From Tubulanus polymorphus (lineage: Eukaryota; Nemertea; Palaeonemertea; Tubulaniformes; Tubulanidae): a stretch of DNA of 64,000 bases. Made by a program: the position numbers and the translations under genes. Numbering within the stretch: position 1 is the first letter of the stretch; every line of letters begins with the position of its first letter. The stretch spans positions 1,736,001-1,800,000 of the forward strand of contig NC_134031.1 of assembly GCF_964204645.1 (NCBI RefSeq). Reading direction: 5' to 3'. The notes below the pieces were generated by a model. The model did not search any database. It was not told where the DNA came from and was given only the letters and a program-made list of their open reading frames with translations. This document shows positions 33,901-45,900 of the stretch, piece by piece.

Positions 33901-35664
33901 TCTGGGCACGTGGGATCCTGGGTACGGTAAACCGAATTCAACATTGAACGCTCATCCTGAAAGTCGTCTGTGGTACAGTCATGTTACAGATGCCTACATC
34001 AATATCTGTAAGTGCCGCAGATTCACCGATGCTTTCGATATACCGGTACGTTGTATCCTCAAAATTGATAAAATTTCGTGTATTATTTCAGATGAACCGT
34101 GTAATGTGATAATCAGATCAGAGATGGATTTGGAATGGACGTACAGTTATTACGGAGCTCCTAAAGCTATTTGGACGCGTTATAATGCTTTGAAAACTGG
34201 AGGTGAGTATTGTCTGATTGATGGAACTCATTCATCGAGATCCAATTCCGCAGTTCTGAACCTAATTCCGCAGTCTTGGACCTAGTTTCACAGTTTTGAG
34301 CCCAGTTCCATAGTTCTGAGCCTAGTTGCACAGACTTGGATTTAGTTCCGCAGTTCTGAGCCCAGTTCACAGTTCTGAACCAAGTTCCACAGTACTGGAT
34401 CTAGTTCCACTCATCTGGATTCAGTTCCACAGTTTCTGAAACCGGTCTCACAATACTATATTCAGTTTGATCCATTGCTCTTGAGAATTTAATTCAAGTA
34501 TTTAAACTCGAATCAATGGAACTGAATCCTGAGAGATTAAAATCTGATAATTACAACCGAAATGTTATTAAAGTTGTTATTCATATCGTAGAGTTGGAAG
34601 TGGAATACATATTTGAGGATAAAACCCCGACTCGTTTAGCTGAGAGTTTATTCGTCGAAGTAAATCCGGCTCCGCAGACAAATCATCGCTGGTCAATTAC
34701 CAAACTAGGATCGATCATTGACCCAATGAACGTCATGTTAAACGGAAGTCAATTACAACACGGTAAATAATTTAGATGAAAGAGAATTTTATTGATTTAG
34801 TTCATGGTTGACAATAATTGGGGGGTCAAATGAGAGAGGTGCAGTAGCTGACTGTAACTGGGGGTCTAGTTAGAGAGGTGCAGTGGCTGAGTGTAACTGG
34901 GGGTCTAGTGATGCATGGCTTCAAATCCTACTGTAGTTTCTCGATGGAAGGTCTTCTTCTGGTCCGTCTCAACTTAATCAGAAAAAGAAATCTCGCACCT
35001 GCTAATAATGCCCTGTGTGGTGGGTGCTCTGCGGGTTGATTTGAAAAAATCCTCAAACATGCTACAACGAAACCTTGTTACAAGAAACTTCTGCGGTCGA
35101 CAAAATACATTCGTTGTAACTGATAGTTCGGAATTGTGCTATTAGGGACGAAATTTGAATTTTGTGATAATGGATGAATTGTGATTTCTGAGGTGGTTGT
35201 AACGAGGTTCCGCTGTAATGATAGCCTCCTCGGTCGAGGGATGTAAAAAATAAAAGTGTAAAATTGCTGTATTTTCAGCCACTGATCGCGGAGTCGCCTA
35301 CACCGACACAAAGCAGACCGGAATTTATATAGAAACGTTAGATTTATCTATAGTTTCACCGATTACTACTCAACAGAACGCGACGTCGATTCCGGCACCA
35401 CTCTGGCCGATTAAAGATCTCACCGGAATGGCGTTCAATTTCTACAATAACGTGTGGAATACAAACTATATATTCTGGTATCCGTATCGTTATCAGGACG
35501 CCAGTTTCAAGGCGAGATTTCTCGTGTCATTCCGTCAGCCGAAATCCTGGCCGAAACGACGACGACAATCCAAACCGCAATCACGTAAAAATCATTCCGA
35601 TAATAACGATTCCGTCCTGCGTTGGGTTTCGTTGAAGAAAGCGAAGTCTGTCGTCGGCGCGTAA
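27958..35664 (+). CDS. secreted GH38-like (DUF5054) hydrolase with alternative exons
   Basis: Fourteen coding exons give 783 residues: 27958-28011, 28102-28198, 28570-28781, 29545-29746, then either 30300-30455 or 30485-30640, 30961-31103, 31822-32047, 32550-32687, 33173-33319, 33576-33685, 33809-34007, 34092-34202, 34592-34762 and 35279-35664. A signal peptide (GVILLLTVVATAS) is followed by an acidic stretch. Then comes VHVVFMNHLDVGYS, which keeps the HxD metal-ligand pattern of GH38 alpha-mannosidases. RDVPG (about 185-189) sits where GH38 has the nucleophile motif DPFGH. Several N-glycosylation sequons fit secretion. The tail is basic (KRRRQSKPQSRKNHS). I assign it to the DUF5054 family from memory of the motifs. 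Glycosidase activity is inference, since the rest of the GH38 site is not conserved. Introns hold a SINE, MITEs and tandem repeats. Confidence 0.85.
29160..29525. repeat. AT-rich microsatellite tract in hydrolase intron 3
   Basis: A short TAGA run (about 29175-29187) is followed by an irregular (AAT/GATAAT)n region from about 29375 to 29525 that ends 20 bp before exon 4. Low complexity; apparent open frames across it are artefacts. Confidence 0.7.
29857..30054 (+). mobile_element. GGCCGGGTC-box MITE, copy 2
   Basis: TTAGGCTAAAATAGAATGAT then ACCTTGTTTCTCC on the left; AAACAAGGTATCAATTCATGCC on the right. Two internal boxes are intact or nearly so and the third reads GGCCAGGTC. Lies in hydrolase intron 4, just before the alternative exon pair. 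Confidence 0.7.
30086..30220. repeat. foldback element in hydrolase intron 4
   Basis: GGGGCCAGTTGCACAGTC at the left and GACTATGCAACCGGCCCC at the right pair. The interior GACTTAAG and CTTAAGTC blocks pair too. It sits about 80 bp upstream of alternative exon 5a, so a stem-loop could form next to its acceptor. Confidence 0.75.
30300..30455 (+). other. alternative exon 5a of the hydrolase gene
   Basis: 156 nt, phase 1 at both ends, encoding GLTGTTVPIFARNGIEALSV and onward to IHKG. Acceptor TTGTATTAG, donor AAAG|GTGATG. Its partner 5b begins 30 nt later with the same length and phases. Reading through the gap gives a stop codon (GTT TGA). Confidence 0.85.
30485..30640 (+). other. alternative exon 5b of the hydrolase gene
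   Basis: 156 nt, phase 1 at both ends, encoding GLTVGMVPNLVENGVQAISV and onward to IHKG. Acceptor TTTCTATTCAG, donor AAAG|GTGACA. About 33 of 53 residues are identical to exon 5a. SVGMNP, CPP, FAGTSPF and WKY are kept in both, while the first 15 residues differ most. Confidence 0.85.
32053..32275 (-). mobile_element. tRNA-derived SINE in hydrolase intron 7
   Basis: On the minus strand the head reads GGTACAGTGGCTGAGTGG, with an A box (TGGCTGAGTGG). About 50 nt later comes GGATTCGAATCC (B box). Spacing and sequence resemble a Ser/Leu-type tRNA. A tRNA-unrelated body follows, ending in an (AT)n tail at 32053-32062 beside exon 7. A functional tRNA is unlikely because no proper acceptor stem closes. 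Confidence 0.7.
34230..34445. repeat. tandem array of foldback terminal motif
   Basis: About ten imperfect units of 20-24 bp resembling CCTAGTTCCACAGTTCTGAG, in hydrolase intron 12. The unit equals the terminal motif of the dispersed foldback family (CCAGTTCCACAGTT). Confidence 0.75.
35054..35217. mobile_element. pogo-like foldback in hydrolase intron 13
   Basis: Left end TACAACGAAACCTTGTTACA pairs with TGTAACGAGGTTCCGCTGTA at the right, a pogo/Tigger-like style of terminal repeat. The interior is AT-rich and non-coding. Confidence 0.65.
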
Positions 35665-36246
35665 AACCGTGAGCGAGTTGGATCACGGCACATCCAAATT
35701 TCTCATCCAAGTTTTACGGTAAATTTTCTTTCTCGATCAAATTGAATTGTATAGAATGTTGTCACTTCGTCTTTTTAAGAGAAATTAATTGAATTTGCGG
35801 CAGGAAATATTCAAGAATATTTTGAATTGTTAATATTATTTTGGTTCTGAACCGATACAAGTGACATATAATGTAATGTTAAGGAGATGTTATACGTATA
35901 ATGTACACAAGTAGTGATTATAAATTATTTATGTAATTGCTGTGTTTCATAGATAAAGTAGATCTCATTTCATCCAGATTAATTTGATCCCGATTTCATT
36001 ATTATTTACACTCCATCTTTACATATGATGAATACGATGTTTTATCTGGATTTTTTTGGGTCCCAAATCATCTGAAATAAGTGAGTTCTACGGTTTGAAT
36101 GTATTAATATTGATATTCACGACTCAGCACCGCAGTTTGATTCGCATCTTTTATATATTTTTTGTAATAATTCTTGAATAAGTTATAAATGTCAACTTAT
36201 CAATAGTAAAAGTGAAATATTCTTGTTCTAACTTGTAAGTTTGCAT

Positions 36247-36252
36247 AATAAA
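36247..36252 (+). terminator. candidate polyadenylation signal of hydrolase gene
   Basis: AATAAA about 580 nt after the stop codon, followed by a T/G-rich stretch (TTTGATGTTCATTTGTTTC). Between stop and signal there is no frame worth calling. A pogo-like end fragment sits at 36040-36090 within the presumed 3' UTR. Confidence 0.5.
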
Positions 36253-36647
36253 TCGATGTATACTCAGTTTGATGTTCATTTGTTTCTTTTCAAGGATATT
36301 TTCGCGACATTGATCAGCTAGCTGCATGGATATTCCTTAAAACTCTGTGATATGTGTTTCATTCCCAAGAAGGAACTAAAGGATGGTCTCCGCTCTTATT
36401 GCCTGCGACATGTGACATGTCTCAATTCAAGTTATTCACAAATTTTATCTTGTAATGAATGGCATGTCTCCAATGGCAAGCAAACAAACTATGGTATCAT
36501 GTGCAAGATTCCATTTTAGTGTTTCAAACAATTTTTGAATTGAGTTTCAGATTGGAGTAAAAGGATTCGACGTTGGTTAGAGGCCGGGTGTATAAACTTC
36601 ATCAAAGTGGACTTGTATACCATTCAAATTTGAGAAATTAAGACACA

Positions 36648-36657
36648 TTTATTTATT
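36648..36657 (-). terminator. candidate polyadenylation signal of neuropeptide gene
   Basis: Overlapping AATAAATAAA on the minus strand about 325 nt downstream of the stop at 36982. Confidence 0.5.
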
Positions 36658-36981
36658 AGATGTTTTGAGTGAATTTGTGCGTCTTATGATAATTTTCACT
36701 TGAAGACAAAATTCATCCATGACATTGATTTACGGGCCCAAAACGTAGATCACATCCCGGGTCTGCTTCGCGTAGAAACCTTCGGAAATGAGAAGAAATC
36801 CAAAACAAACTGAAGAATGGTTGATGTAGTGTTTTAAATATAGAAAATTTTAATGTCCCACAAACCGTACACAATAACCAGTATTTTCACCCCTGATATT
36901 TAACAAAAAAAGAATCGAGATATTATTCTGAATACATTCTTCTTCTCGCGAGCCGCAACTGATAATGTGATCATTCACAAT

Positions 36982-39900
36982 CTACTTTCCGTAACAGCTG
37001 ACGGCGTGGAAGAAGCAGTCTCTGATGTAGTCGCGTTTGCGGTTCATCGTTTTGATGTAGTTCTCGCTTGCTCCGCGTTCCTTCATGCTCTCGATGGCGG
37101 CTTCGATCAATCTGACGAGAAGTTTGCCGGTAAATTGCCGTTCCGATTCACTCAATCCAGTCTGAAAATAGGAGAATCAACGACTCGTTTTACAGAAGCG
37201 AACATGATTACATACGTATCTTACTCTCAACGTCTTTGATAGCGCTATGGACCCTAAAACGACTGGTTTTTTAACCGACTCAAAATCGTAGATCTACAAC
37301 CAAGATCTATCGTCCAAAAACGATTACGCAGTATTTTCGTCGAAACTCATTGAAAACTAATTTGGATCGGCGGCGGACTTTTCATCGGTAAACACACGAC
37401 CTGGACCTACTGGACATTAAGAGTTCATTTTTAATGAGAACTCTGAGTCAAATTTTAACTCAGAGAACTGTGGAATCGGGCCCTGATGCATAAATGGACG
37501 AACGTCTATTACATTACTGACCAACAACTTGGCGTGTTCATAGATAACCAAGCGTTTCCCAGATCACCGATTCAAATCCAGGCCCGTGTTCCCGGTTTTT
37601 GGGACAATAGATGGTTGGCCCTTTGTCGCAAAATGCATCCAGTATATATGTACCTGTAAAAACCTCTAGATACCGAAATGAAAAAAAAAATTGATTTTTG
37701 TATAACCTCATCTTTTTTGTTCAATTGGTCTGCATACCATAATACACGAAATAAGAAACATCGTTTATTTCTATATTCAACAGAAGGACAGGGACCAGTT
37801 GCTCAAAGGTTGTGGTAATAAACCGGTGGATAAATACCACAGTAACCATGAATATTTAATTGTCATCATGTCAACTAAACACTGGTTAGCTCTAACCAAC
37901 TTTTGAGTAACTGATCCCAGAAATGTAAGACGGAAGTCTCGAAATGAGCGAGGAACTAATGTAATGCGACAGTCAATTGAAAAGGAATCCACAAAAATTC
38001 TGATGTTGATTTTCGGGAATGCCCTTCATTGCTTTGTAATGGGGAAACTGATCGGTCAGAGGTGATACAAAGTCCATCATCTCAATTGAATATCTCGTTG
38101 CCTTGGGCCGAACACTCAATGCAAAATTATTGGCTAGAATAGATTTCGCACCAATTCTAACTGATTCTTTTCTTCATTGTTTTAGAAATATCCGTTGTTA
38201 TAATAACAGAAACTCGTATGAATATTTGCGGCGTTGATTAACGTCTGGTATTTCGTTATCTCCGGTAAAAACTGATTCAATTCTAATATTCGGTGGATTA
38301 TTAGCTGAACGTACCGTGGGGGTATTTAATTGATCGCTAGCTGACTTTAACCCTGGGTTATCAACGCTTTTGAAGTACTGTGTCTATGTAATTATCGTCT
38401 TATATTTCATATACTGAATTATGAATAATGAATTATATATTTCACGTATTTTGACAAACAGATACGAAGAGAAACGAGGCTATTGATAGAAAAATTCATT
38501 GCAAAAATATGTCATTTCGCTTTAAAGCATTACCTTTGGGGTTCTATAATTATATAACGTGCGAGATAATGATTTTCTAAAAGGCACCTCGAAAAAACAA
38601 CCATGAAATCGTTGGACCACACGTGACAAATGCCACTAATGACCATCCACCCACGAAAAATCGGTGGATTAGGAAAAATGTACGTTATTGTTACGCGTGG
38701 TGACAGTGGTGACTATGCGTCTGTATATAGATCTAATTTCATACAACCAAACCTAATTACGCGCTAAGATTGCGATTTTATTTCACCACGGAATAGATGG
38801 CCGTCGAGGAATGATTATAGCGAATTCTTCTTTGAACGAAAAAGTCGAAGTAGCCCCCGGCAGGTGACTAATTAGATGGTGGTAATTGGAGTAAAATCGT
38901 TATTGTATACTGACAGAAATATCGCCACGGAAAAACTTGCTAAAGTTGTACAGCTTAATTTCATAAGTTGCTACAAGGTAGTGCTGCAGGAATCTCCTCG
39001 AGTCTCAACCAAATCGATGCGACGCAAAGGAATTTAATTTCCATAGATTTTTCAAAGGTTATACACGATAAAGAACAATATGACGCCGCCAGGAGGCATT
39101 TCGTTCAGTTCTTCCTGAAATATACCGATGTAGTTTTGCAGGTTGTCTGGCAAAGGATCGAATGTTTGCGTCAAAAAGTCTCGATTGCTATGATCGAAGA
39201 ACCTGCCAACGGATCAAATGTCAAAACGCTTGCCTGGGAAAAGTCTATTTTCGGTGATCGTTTAACGCAGAAACATAGTTCATAGAAGTAATTAACCCAC
39301 TGTAGCGCGCACGACAAGGAAACGGTTTTCCTTTCACCGGTGAAGGAAAGACCAGAAAACACCACACAGAAAAAAAACGCATTTCGCCATCGAAAAAAGT
39401 CTTGCTTGCTCGATTTGGTCGAACCGTTCTGACTGCGTGTGTGTTGGGCCGTTGCGACACTTTTCCCTTTGATATTGAAACCTTTGAAACCCCAAACAAC
39501 GCACGTTAAAGACTGAGAGCGCCCTCCACAAAAGAAAATCCACCGTGACATAAACGTGAAATCGAAAACTTATTTCCACCTTCGAAACCCTACTCTAGGG
39601 ATAATTGAAACTTACATCGCGCTTGAGCCTCGATGATCGTCTGTTGAATGATTAGATCGGGTTAAATGAATTGAGACTGTCAAACGACAAGCGGTCGAAT
39701 TTATTAACGCAATAAAATGCACAGATATCGAATTGTCAATTTTCGAAGACAGATCGGGCCTCACTCGCAACACAAAACCATTAGAACCAGACAACTTGTG
39801 TAACTCGAAACTAAACATAACTCATCATTTTTATCTGGGCAACTGTAACGAATTTTATTCGATCTACATTTCCTGCCCTAATCAATACCGAATTTAATGG

Positions 39901-42900
39901 AGCTGTGTTATATACAGCACGTGTTGTAGTAATAACGAGATAGAATACATTAACCGTTACATTCAAGTCGCATATTGTTAATAGTCGCGGAGCACTTAGA
40001 GAAATTATTCATTTTATAGAAATCAATGATCTGACGAAATTGAAGTGGTAATTTTTTCACATTCATTTTTTTCAGCTGATGTTCTCTGTTTCTGAGCTCT
40101 ATTTCGGTGTATGTATACAGATGCCTCTCGAGGCTTGTCAGTAGCGAGGGAGACAAATGATGTCTGATGTTTCCGCGGGTCAGGGTGCTCTCCCGCGGGG
40201 GTCATAGCGCGTGCGATTATACTATAACCGTGTGGATGAATATATCATCAAGTCCTACTCTAGCCAGGGGCCAGCCTCGCTTGCCAGGTTTCGGTTGCCT
40301 CCCGTCGAAGCTCACCAATGTGACGTGTGTACTTCGGCGAGAAGCAACCGGGGATGACCAGTGGAGATGACCAGGGGTCGGTGAGATGGTGGGTTGACGA
40401 TTTATTAATCACTGGTCAAGACACCGCGAATATACAACGAACGCCAACGGCAGGTTAATATCTCGATGACATCCAGAGCTTTTCTTGACCTTCTAGTGAT
40501 TAGAACGGTGTTCTCACGTCGGGTTGTGGTTTGCGCGTCTCACCGATTGAGTGACATTAGCAGATGCAACGCATAAAGACAGATTAAGAGAGATTTATTG
40601 CTATGGCAAAGATTCGTACTATTCGTCTTTTGGGACCCTAATGGACCTGCCAACTGAAAGTGGTGCGCTTTCCATTCTATTTCTCTGACCAGCGTCGTAT
40701 GAGGATGAAATTCTGTTTCAAAGCTGAATCACATTGCACGTTTACAGAGTGGTAGCATATTAAGTTTAAAGTCAATGCAATGTATCTAAATTTTCTACAT
40801 TTCCCATCATTCTGAATCGCATGGTGCGGCAGAAAACCCGTTATCGCTGCTTTGCGGCTATATTTATATAATATGTATATTTATCTTAAAGAATCGAAAC
40901 ATGTACCTAGAAATATACGTAATTATCTTTTAACAGAATTAGCCGCCAGAAAAATAGCCACAATGCACAACTGCGCAGCAGACGTGTTCGCGCATAAAAC
41001 CGTTAAACGCTTTTGCTTCGGTTTAAATTTCAAATTTCGATCGGAAAGTGCACGAAGCCCGGATCCGATTAAAAGATAATGATCGATTAGAATATTAGAA
41101 TTTCTCAAGACGACGAATACTCGATGTTTTGTTTATTCGGAAAGAGGAGAAGAGTATCAGACGAAACGCGAACGTCTAAAAGTAGAAAATTGCACAAATC
41201 TATTATGAAGCTACTTCACCGAATGAACGCGATATAAGCCTTAGTAAGGAGCATCTTGGAGATGTCGTAGATCTTAGAGAAATCGAAATATCAAAATAGA
41301 ATTCATTTGTTAATCTAATTTGCCTTCAGGTCGTAAACAGGGATCACTTTAGAATTGATAAATTCGAGATCGTTCGCTCAAAAATGATTTTTTGATGAAT
41401 TTAAGATTCCTTTTGGAAAAAAAACTCGCAAAAAATCCACAATGATAGTGATGTGATGAAGTAACGAATAATGAGAGATTAAAAGTATGGTCCCCGGGCA
41501 GGTGTTTATAAATGGGTATCAATTTACTGTAGTTGCGAAGCCTCACTAATCTCTCACTCCTTCGTGATATAATCAGAAAACTGTGGCGCTTTTAGCGCCT
41601 TGCCGCCGCGCATGAAGGTTTTAAGCTTTTAAAAAACTGTCTAAATCTTCGTTGTTGATCTAATTGAGAATACGAAGCCTTTGCGACAGCGCGGGAATAT
41701 TATATATATATATATATATAAAGACGACAACGCTAAAAACCTTGCGCTTAACTCCATTCAGAAATGCGACCACCTTAGGACCCATGTTGCACCGTCGCGA
41801 CTCTAAATTTAGAAAATGGTCTTGGATCTTAGAACTAGTTTAGGTTGTTAGCAGGTTACACTGCTCAATTGGGTCTGGGTTTAGCTGTTGATGTGGAATT
41901 AGTTTACTTCTAGTTCAGCGGATGAATTTCGACAGAAAACGCAAAGCGATTTTCTCTTTTGGGAGTTTCAGTTGGCCTTGACCTTTGGTTTGAAACTTCT
42001 TCGATTCTTCTTCACAGTCGACTTGTTTCGCGTCGATCTCACCCAACAGACGATTGAATATCACTTAAACAGAAACAGCTCTTAGCGAAAGTATATCATT
42101 CATCAACTGATTTTACCCGGCAGTAAAATTGCCACCTTAAAGCGGATTTTACAAAGACCAAACAAAACCTGCCACGTAGCCACAATTCTCGATTAATTAC
42201 GAGTTGAAAGCTCGCTTGATTCTGGTTGTTAACGAGGCAGCATCGTTGAGTTATTTATCACGTAACAATAGCAGGGACTTTAATAGTTATTAATAAGTCT
42301 ATTTATCACCTAATCATGTGGTATTTTACTGCCGTTATGAGATGAGTCAGTGAAGGGAAGGCACACAGACCACTGTCACGCTTCGTTGAACAACGAATCT
42401 CGACGCGTAAATACACGACTTTAGTTCATCCGTCACGATTCGTCGTCAATAAAGTTCAAAACTTGATCTTTATCATTCGTAATTCGTTTATGAAAAACGC
42501 GAGCGGTAAAATGTGAAAGATGAAAATATAACGAAGACCTCGAACGCCTTCGCGTTTGCGCCTGGATAATTATAGAATCTTGAAAAGGAAATGATTGAGT
42601 TATTTGAGTCCTTAGAGTGCACTGTTTGGTTTAAAGATCCATGACTATTTTTGCAAAAGGATCCTCAACAACGAATGCGATGAAGATATTCCATTTTAGA
42701 ATATTCTCTTGAATATTCTTAAAATGTTGTCTTCTGTTTTTAGATAAAATTGGCTATAGAACCACGGTGGGATTAGACTGGTCTGAATTGTAATCTGCAC
42801 TGGCTCCAGATGAGCTTCTATTCTACACGATTAAAATGAAGGGATGGAGGAGGGGTGTGGGTGTAAATCACGCGAGTGCTCGGTTTAATATTCGATCGTC

Positions 42901-45900
42901 ACTCGGGCCGTTACGACTTCCAGAGGGAATTTAAAAAGTTTAGGTTCCTTTTTCTGGGTTCTATCACTGTATATCACCCGTGTTCATTTATCAACGGCGA
43001 ATGTTGTGTGTGTCCGTAAATGGTAAATGTATTTTTGTTTACGGTTGGTTGCAGGAAATACTCTCGTTAATATCGTCATTTTCATCGCGTAGCCATTACG
43101 AATAATATCTTACAGGATATTTTTTTTTAAACGCGCGATGATCAATCAGTGATCGATGCGGCTTTGTTTCGTAAGAGTGGACACATCATAGTCTGGTGTC
43201 ATCGCTTCCGAGCCGAACACACGTCGAGCATTTCGATCGTCTTTGATCATCGTCCAGTGTAATTCTTGTTTACTTACGCAAAATACGAAATAACGCATTT
43301 AGCAAGAAGCGCCAATTAAGACTGGCGGTCGTAGCAACTCCCTGGGTAGATTCGTCTGTTAAGCCGGGCATATGTCGGCCTTGCGGTGAATCGCAGTAAG
43401 TCGCAAACCGTCGGGAAAAGGCCGACCTAGCTGAAGTAGGATACGGGACGCTCTATAGGGTTATTGAACGATAGAATCCAATACACCCGATCAACAATAA
43501 AGATTAACCAAAATGGTTCATTCTCGCTGACCGGATGGATTTTGTCAGTCGCGAATGCTGCTTATCCTGATCCGGTCGCGCAGACAAACAGACACCGCGT
43601 CTGCACTAGGCACTGAACCGGAAATCACACATCAAACATGCGGATTAATCGCAGGTGAATTTCCGGCATTTCACACTTTCAGAAAAAGTAGCGCCGGAGA
43701 TTATTTGGGGTATGTTTGCTCTCGATGCAGAAAGTCCCCCCGAGCGAGTTTCGCTTCTCTCATCTCTAGTTAACACCTCGAAATGACAACTAATACCGCT
43801 TTTAAAAGCTCAAAAATCAAAGATACATTTTTTTCTGTGTGTTCGTCGCCTGCTTGCAAAACTATAAGATGTTATTTGTGTGGAAATGAACCGGAAGTGA
43901 CGATGGCGGAAGTTATCGATGTCGTTTGGTTGAACGGTCAGTGTCAAGTAGTTGTGCGGATAATGACGATGTATGATCTAATGCGGCGTGTACGGACAAC
44001 TCGCATCTCCCATCCTAAAAGGATGTCACTTTTGCTCTTTCTGTCCGCGTAGGAAACCGATTGAAACGCTTAGATAATCCCGATAACACGATTCGGAATT
44101 AGTTAGATTTTTCCACTTGGAAACTTCCCGGGTTCTGTCGTTCTGTTTGACGTCGGGTTATATATAGTTTCACGTACTTTGATGCAAACATAACGCCTTT
44201 TCTTTAGAACGCTCCCAGCGTTCTGTTCACCAGATCATCAATAGTTTATTTATCGACAAAGCTAAGATGGTAACCTGTCATTACGCATTGCAACAGTGGC
44301 CATTTTCTGGTATGTGTTACCGGTGCAAATGGAAGGAAGTCTCTGTGTCCTTTACCAGGATCTGACTTCCGTTTCCGTTCATAATGATAACAATACTCGC
44401 GCGATGGTGTCATGCAGCGAATCACGTGATAGAGATTGTTCGTTCCACCAGGGAAGTTTCATTACACTTCCCTGGTTCCACTAAAATCGATTTCCAATAA
44501 CGGGATTTCTATTTTGTTATATTTCTATCCGATTTTTTTTAAAAGCGGGCATCAGATACTAGTATGTGACTTATGATACAGCGAGCAATAGCTTCCGCGA
44601 CAAATGAATTAAATTTGTTATAAAGAACAAACAACTGACGCTTGCTCTCAATATTTACCCAGCGTTTTGCCGTTTGTTTTGCCGTTTGATTACAATATGA
44701 AGTCGATGAATCCGATTGGACAAAACGGGCCAGTCAAACAATCTTTACCTGTCGACATGTTTGTACGAGAAAAAGGTATCTTCTTGCCGCACGACACAAA
44801 TCAGAAACCAGTGATGGGAGAAATGTGCACAACGTACTCTGATTACACTGTTCTGCAAACATCCTTTTTGTGACTAACCTTTTTTCGACGGTGTTTGCAT
44901 CTGCGTCTTTTGATGTTTTAAGTTCACTTTCGTCGCTATTTCCAGAGTTACGCACACAGCCGTACGGAGTACTAAATGTTTTACTTCCTCGATAGATTTT
45001 GCACCATATGGAATTGCATCGTTTTTCTCCTTATCAAGGCCCACAGCGTGCGGAGGGGGGGGGGGTGGTTCGACGAGTCCGGGTTCCAAACGAACTGATC
45101 GTTTTTTGTATATATATCGTATAAAGGTGGAACATTACATTTTTAACTATCACGACATAATACATTATATTGAATTTATTCATGTACTTCAGAGGCCATA
45201 TTCGGGGATTCAACTGGACCCTAACGGATTTTTTTAATCCTCAGACAAACTTATGTCATAAACGTTATAACCTGTTGTTTTTGTATCATAAATGATCGTA
45301 AGTTGTCAAATAAATGGAAATGAAAATATCTGAGCATCGAATCTTCAAGATCAGGGCCCGATAACGCCGTTCAGTATCAACCGAGCTCAAAACGAACACG
45401 TCCGCTCCTCACGAAAGATTTAGATGGACAACATGACACCCACTTTTGTTGTAAAGGTCTAGATTGATTCAAACGGCTTTGATATTAAAGACTCTTGCGT
45501 AATTAATTCATTATTTACCATGAAAGAAGCCCTTAGGCCTATTACAGACTGCCTCTTATTTTAGATATCAAGTTTCATTTGTGAAGTAGGTACTTAAATT
45601 GAAGTACCTCACTTAAATTGGTGGGTGCTGCTGCTGTAGAACAAGTCCTATTTCAATGTCTCATAGTTTTGTCTAAGTTTCTATAAAGTCAGTTTTTCGC
45701 TCTTGTTGTAAGTGAAAAAAATAAAATAAAAAGCTGCGTTGACTTGAGGAGACCCAGGTGCGTAAACTCGCGAATTCGTTAATGAATATGTATGATCAAA
45801 AGGTAATCGTTGATACACGACTGTAAACTGAACACACGTAAACACGTGGAATGTACACATTTACAGCATACAGGCCACTGTATTTTCACAGAACTCGCAG

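Noticed and set aside
36967-37239. 90-codon plus-strand frame
   Set aside because: Antisense shadow of the neuropeptide exon, whose minus-strand frame carries the KR cleavage site, cysteine pair and amidation signal.
38968-39285. 105-codon plus-strand frame within the large intron
   Set aside because: Unremarkable composition, no splice partner and no recognisable family; the antisense strand is equally open.
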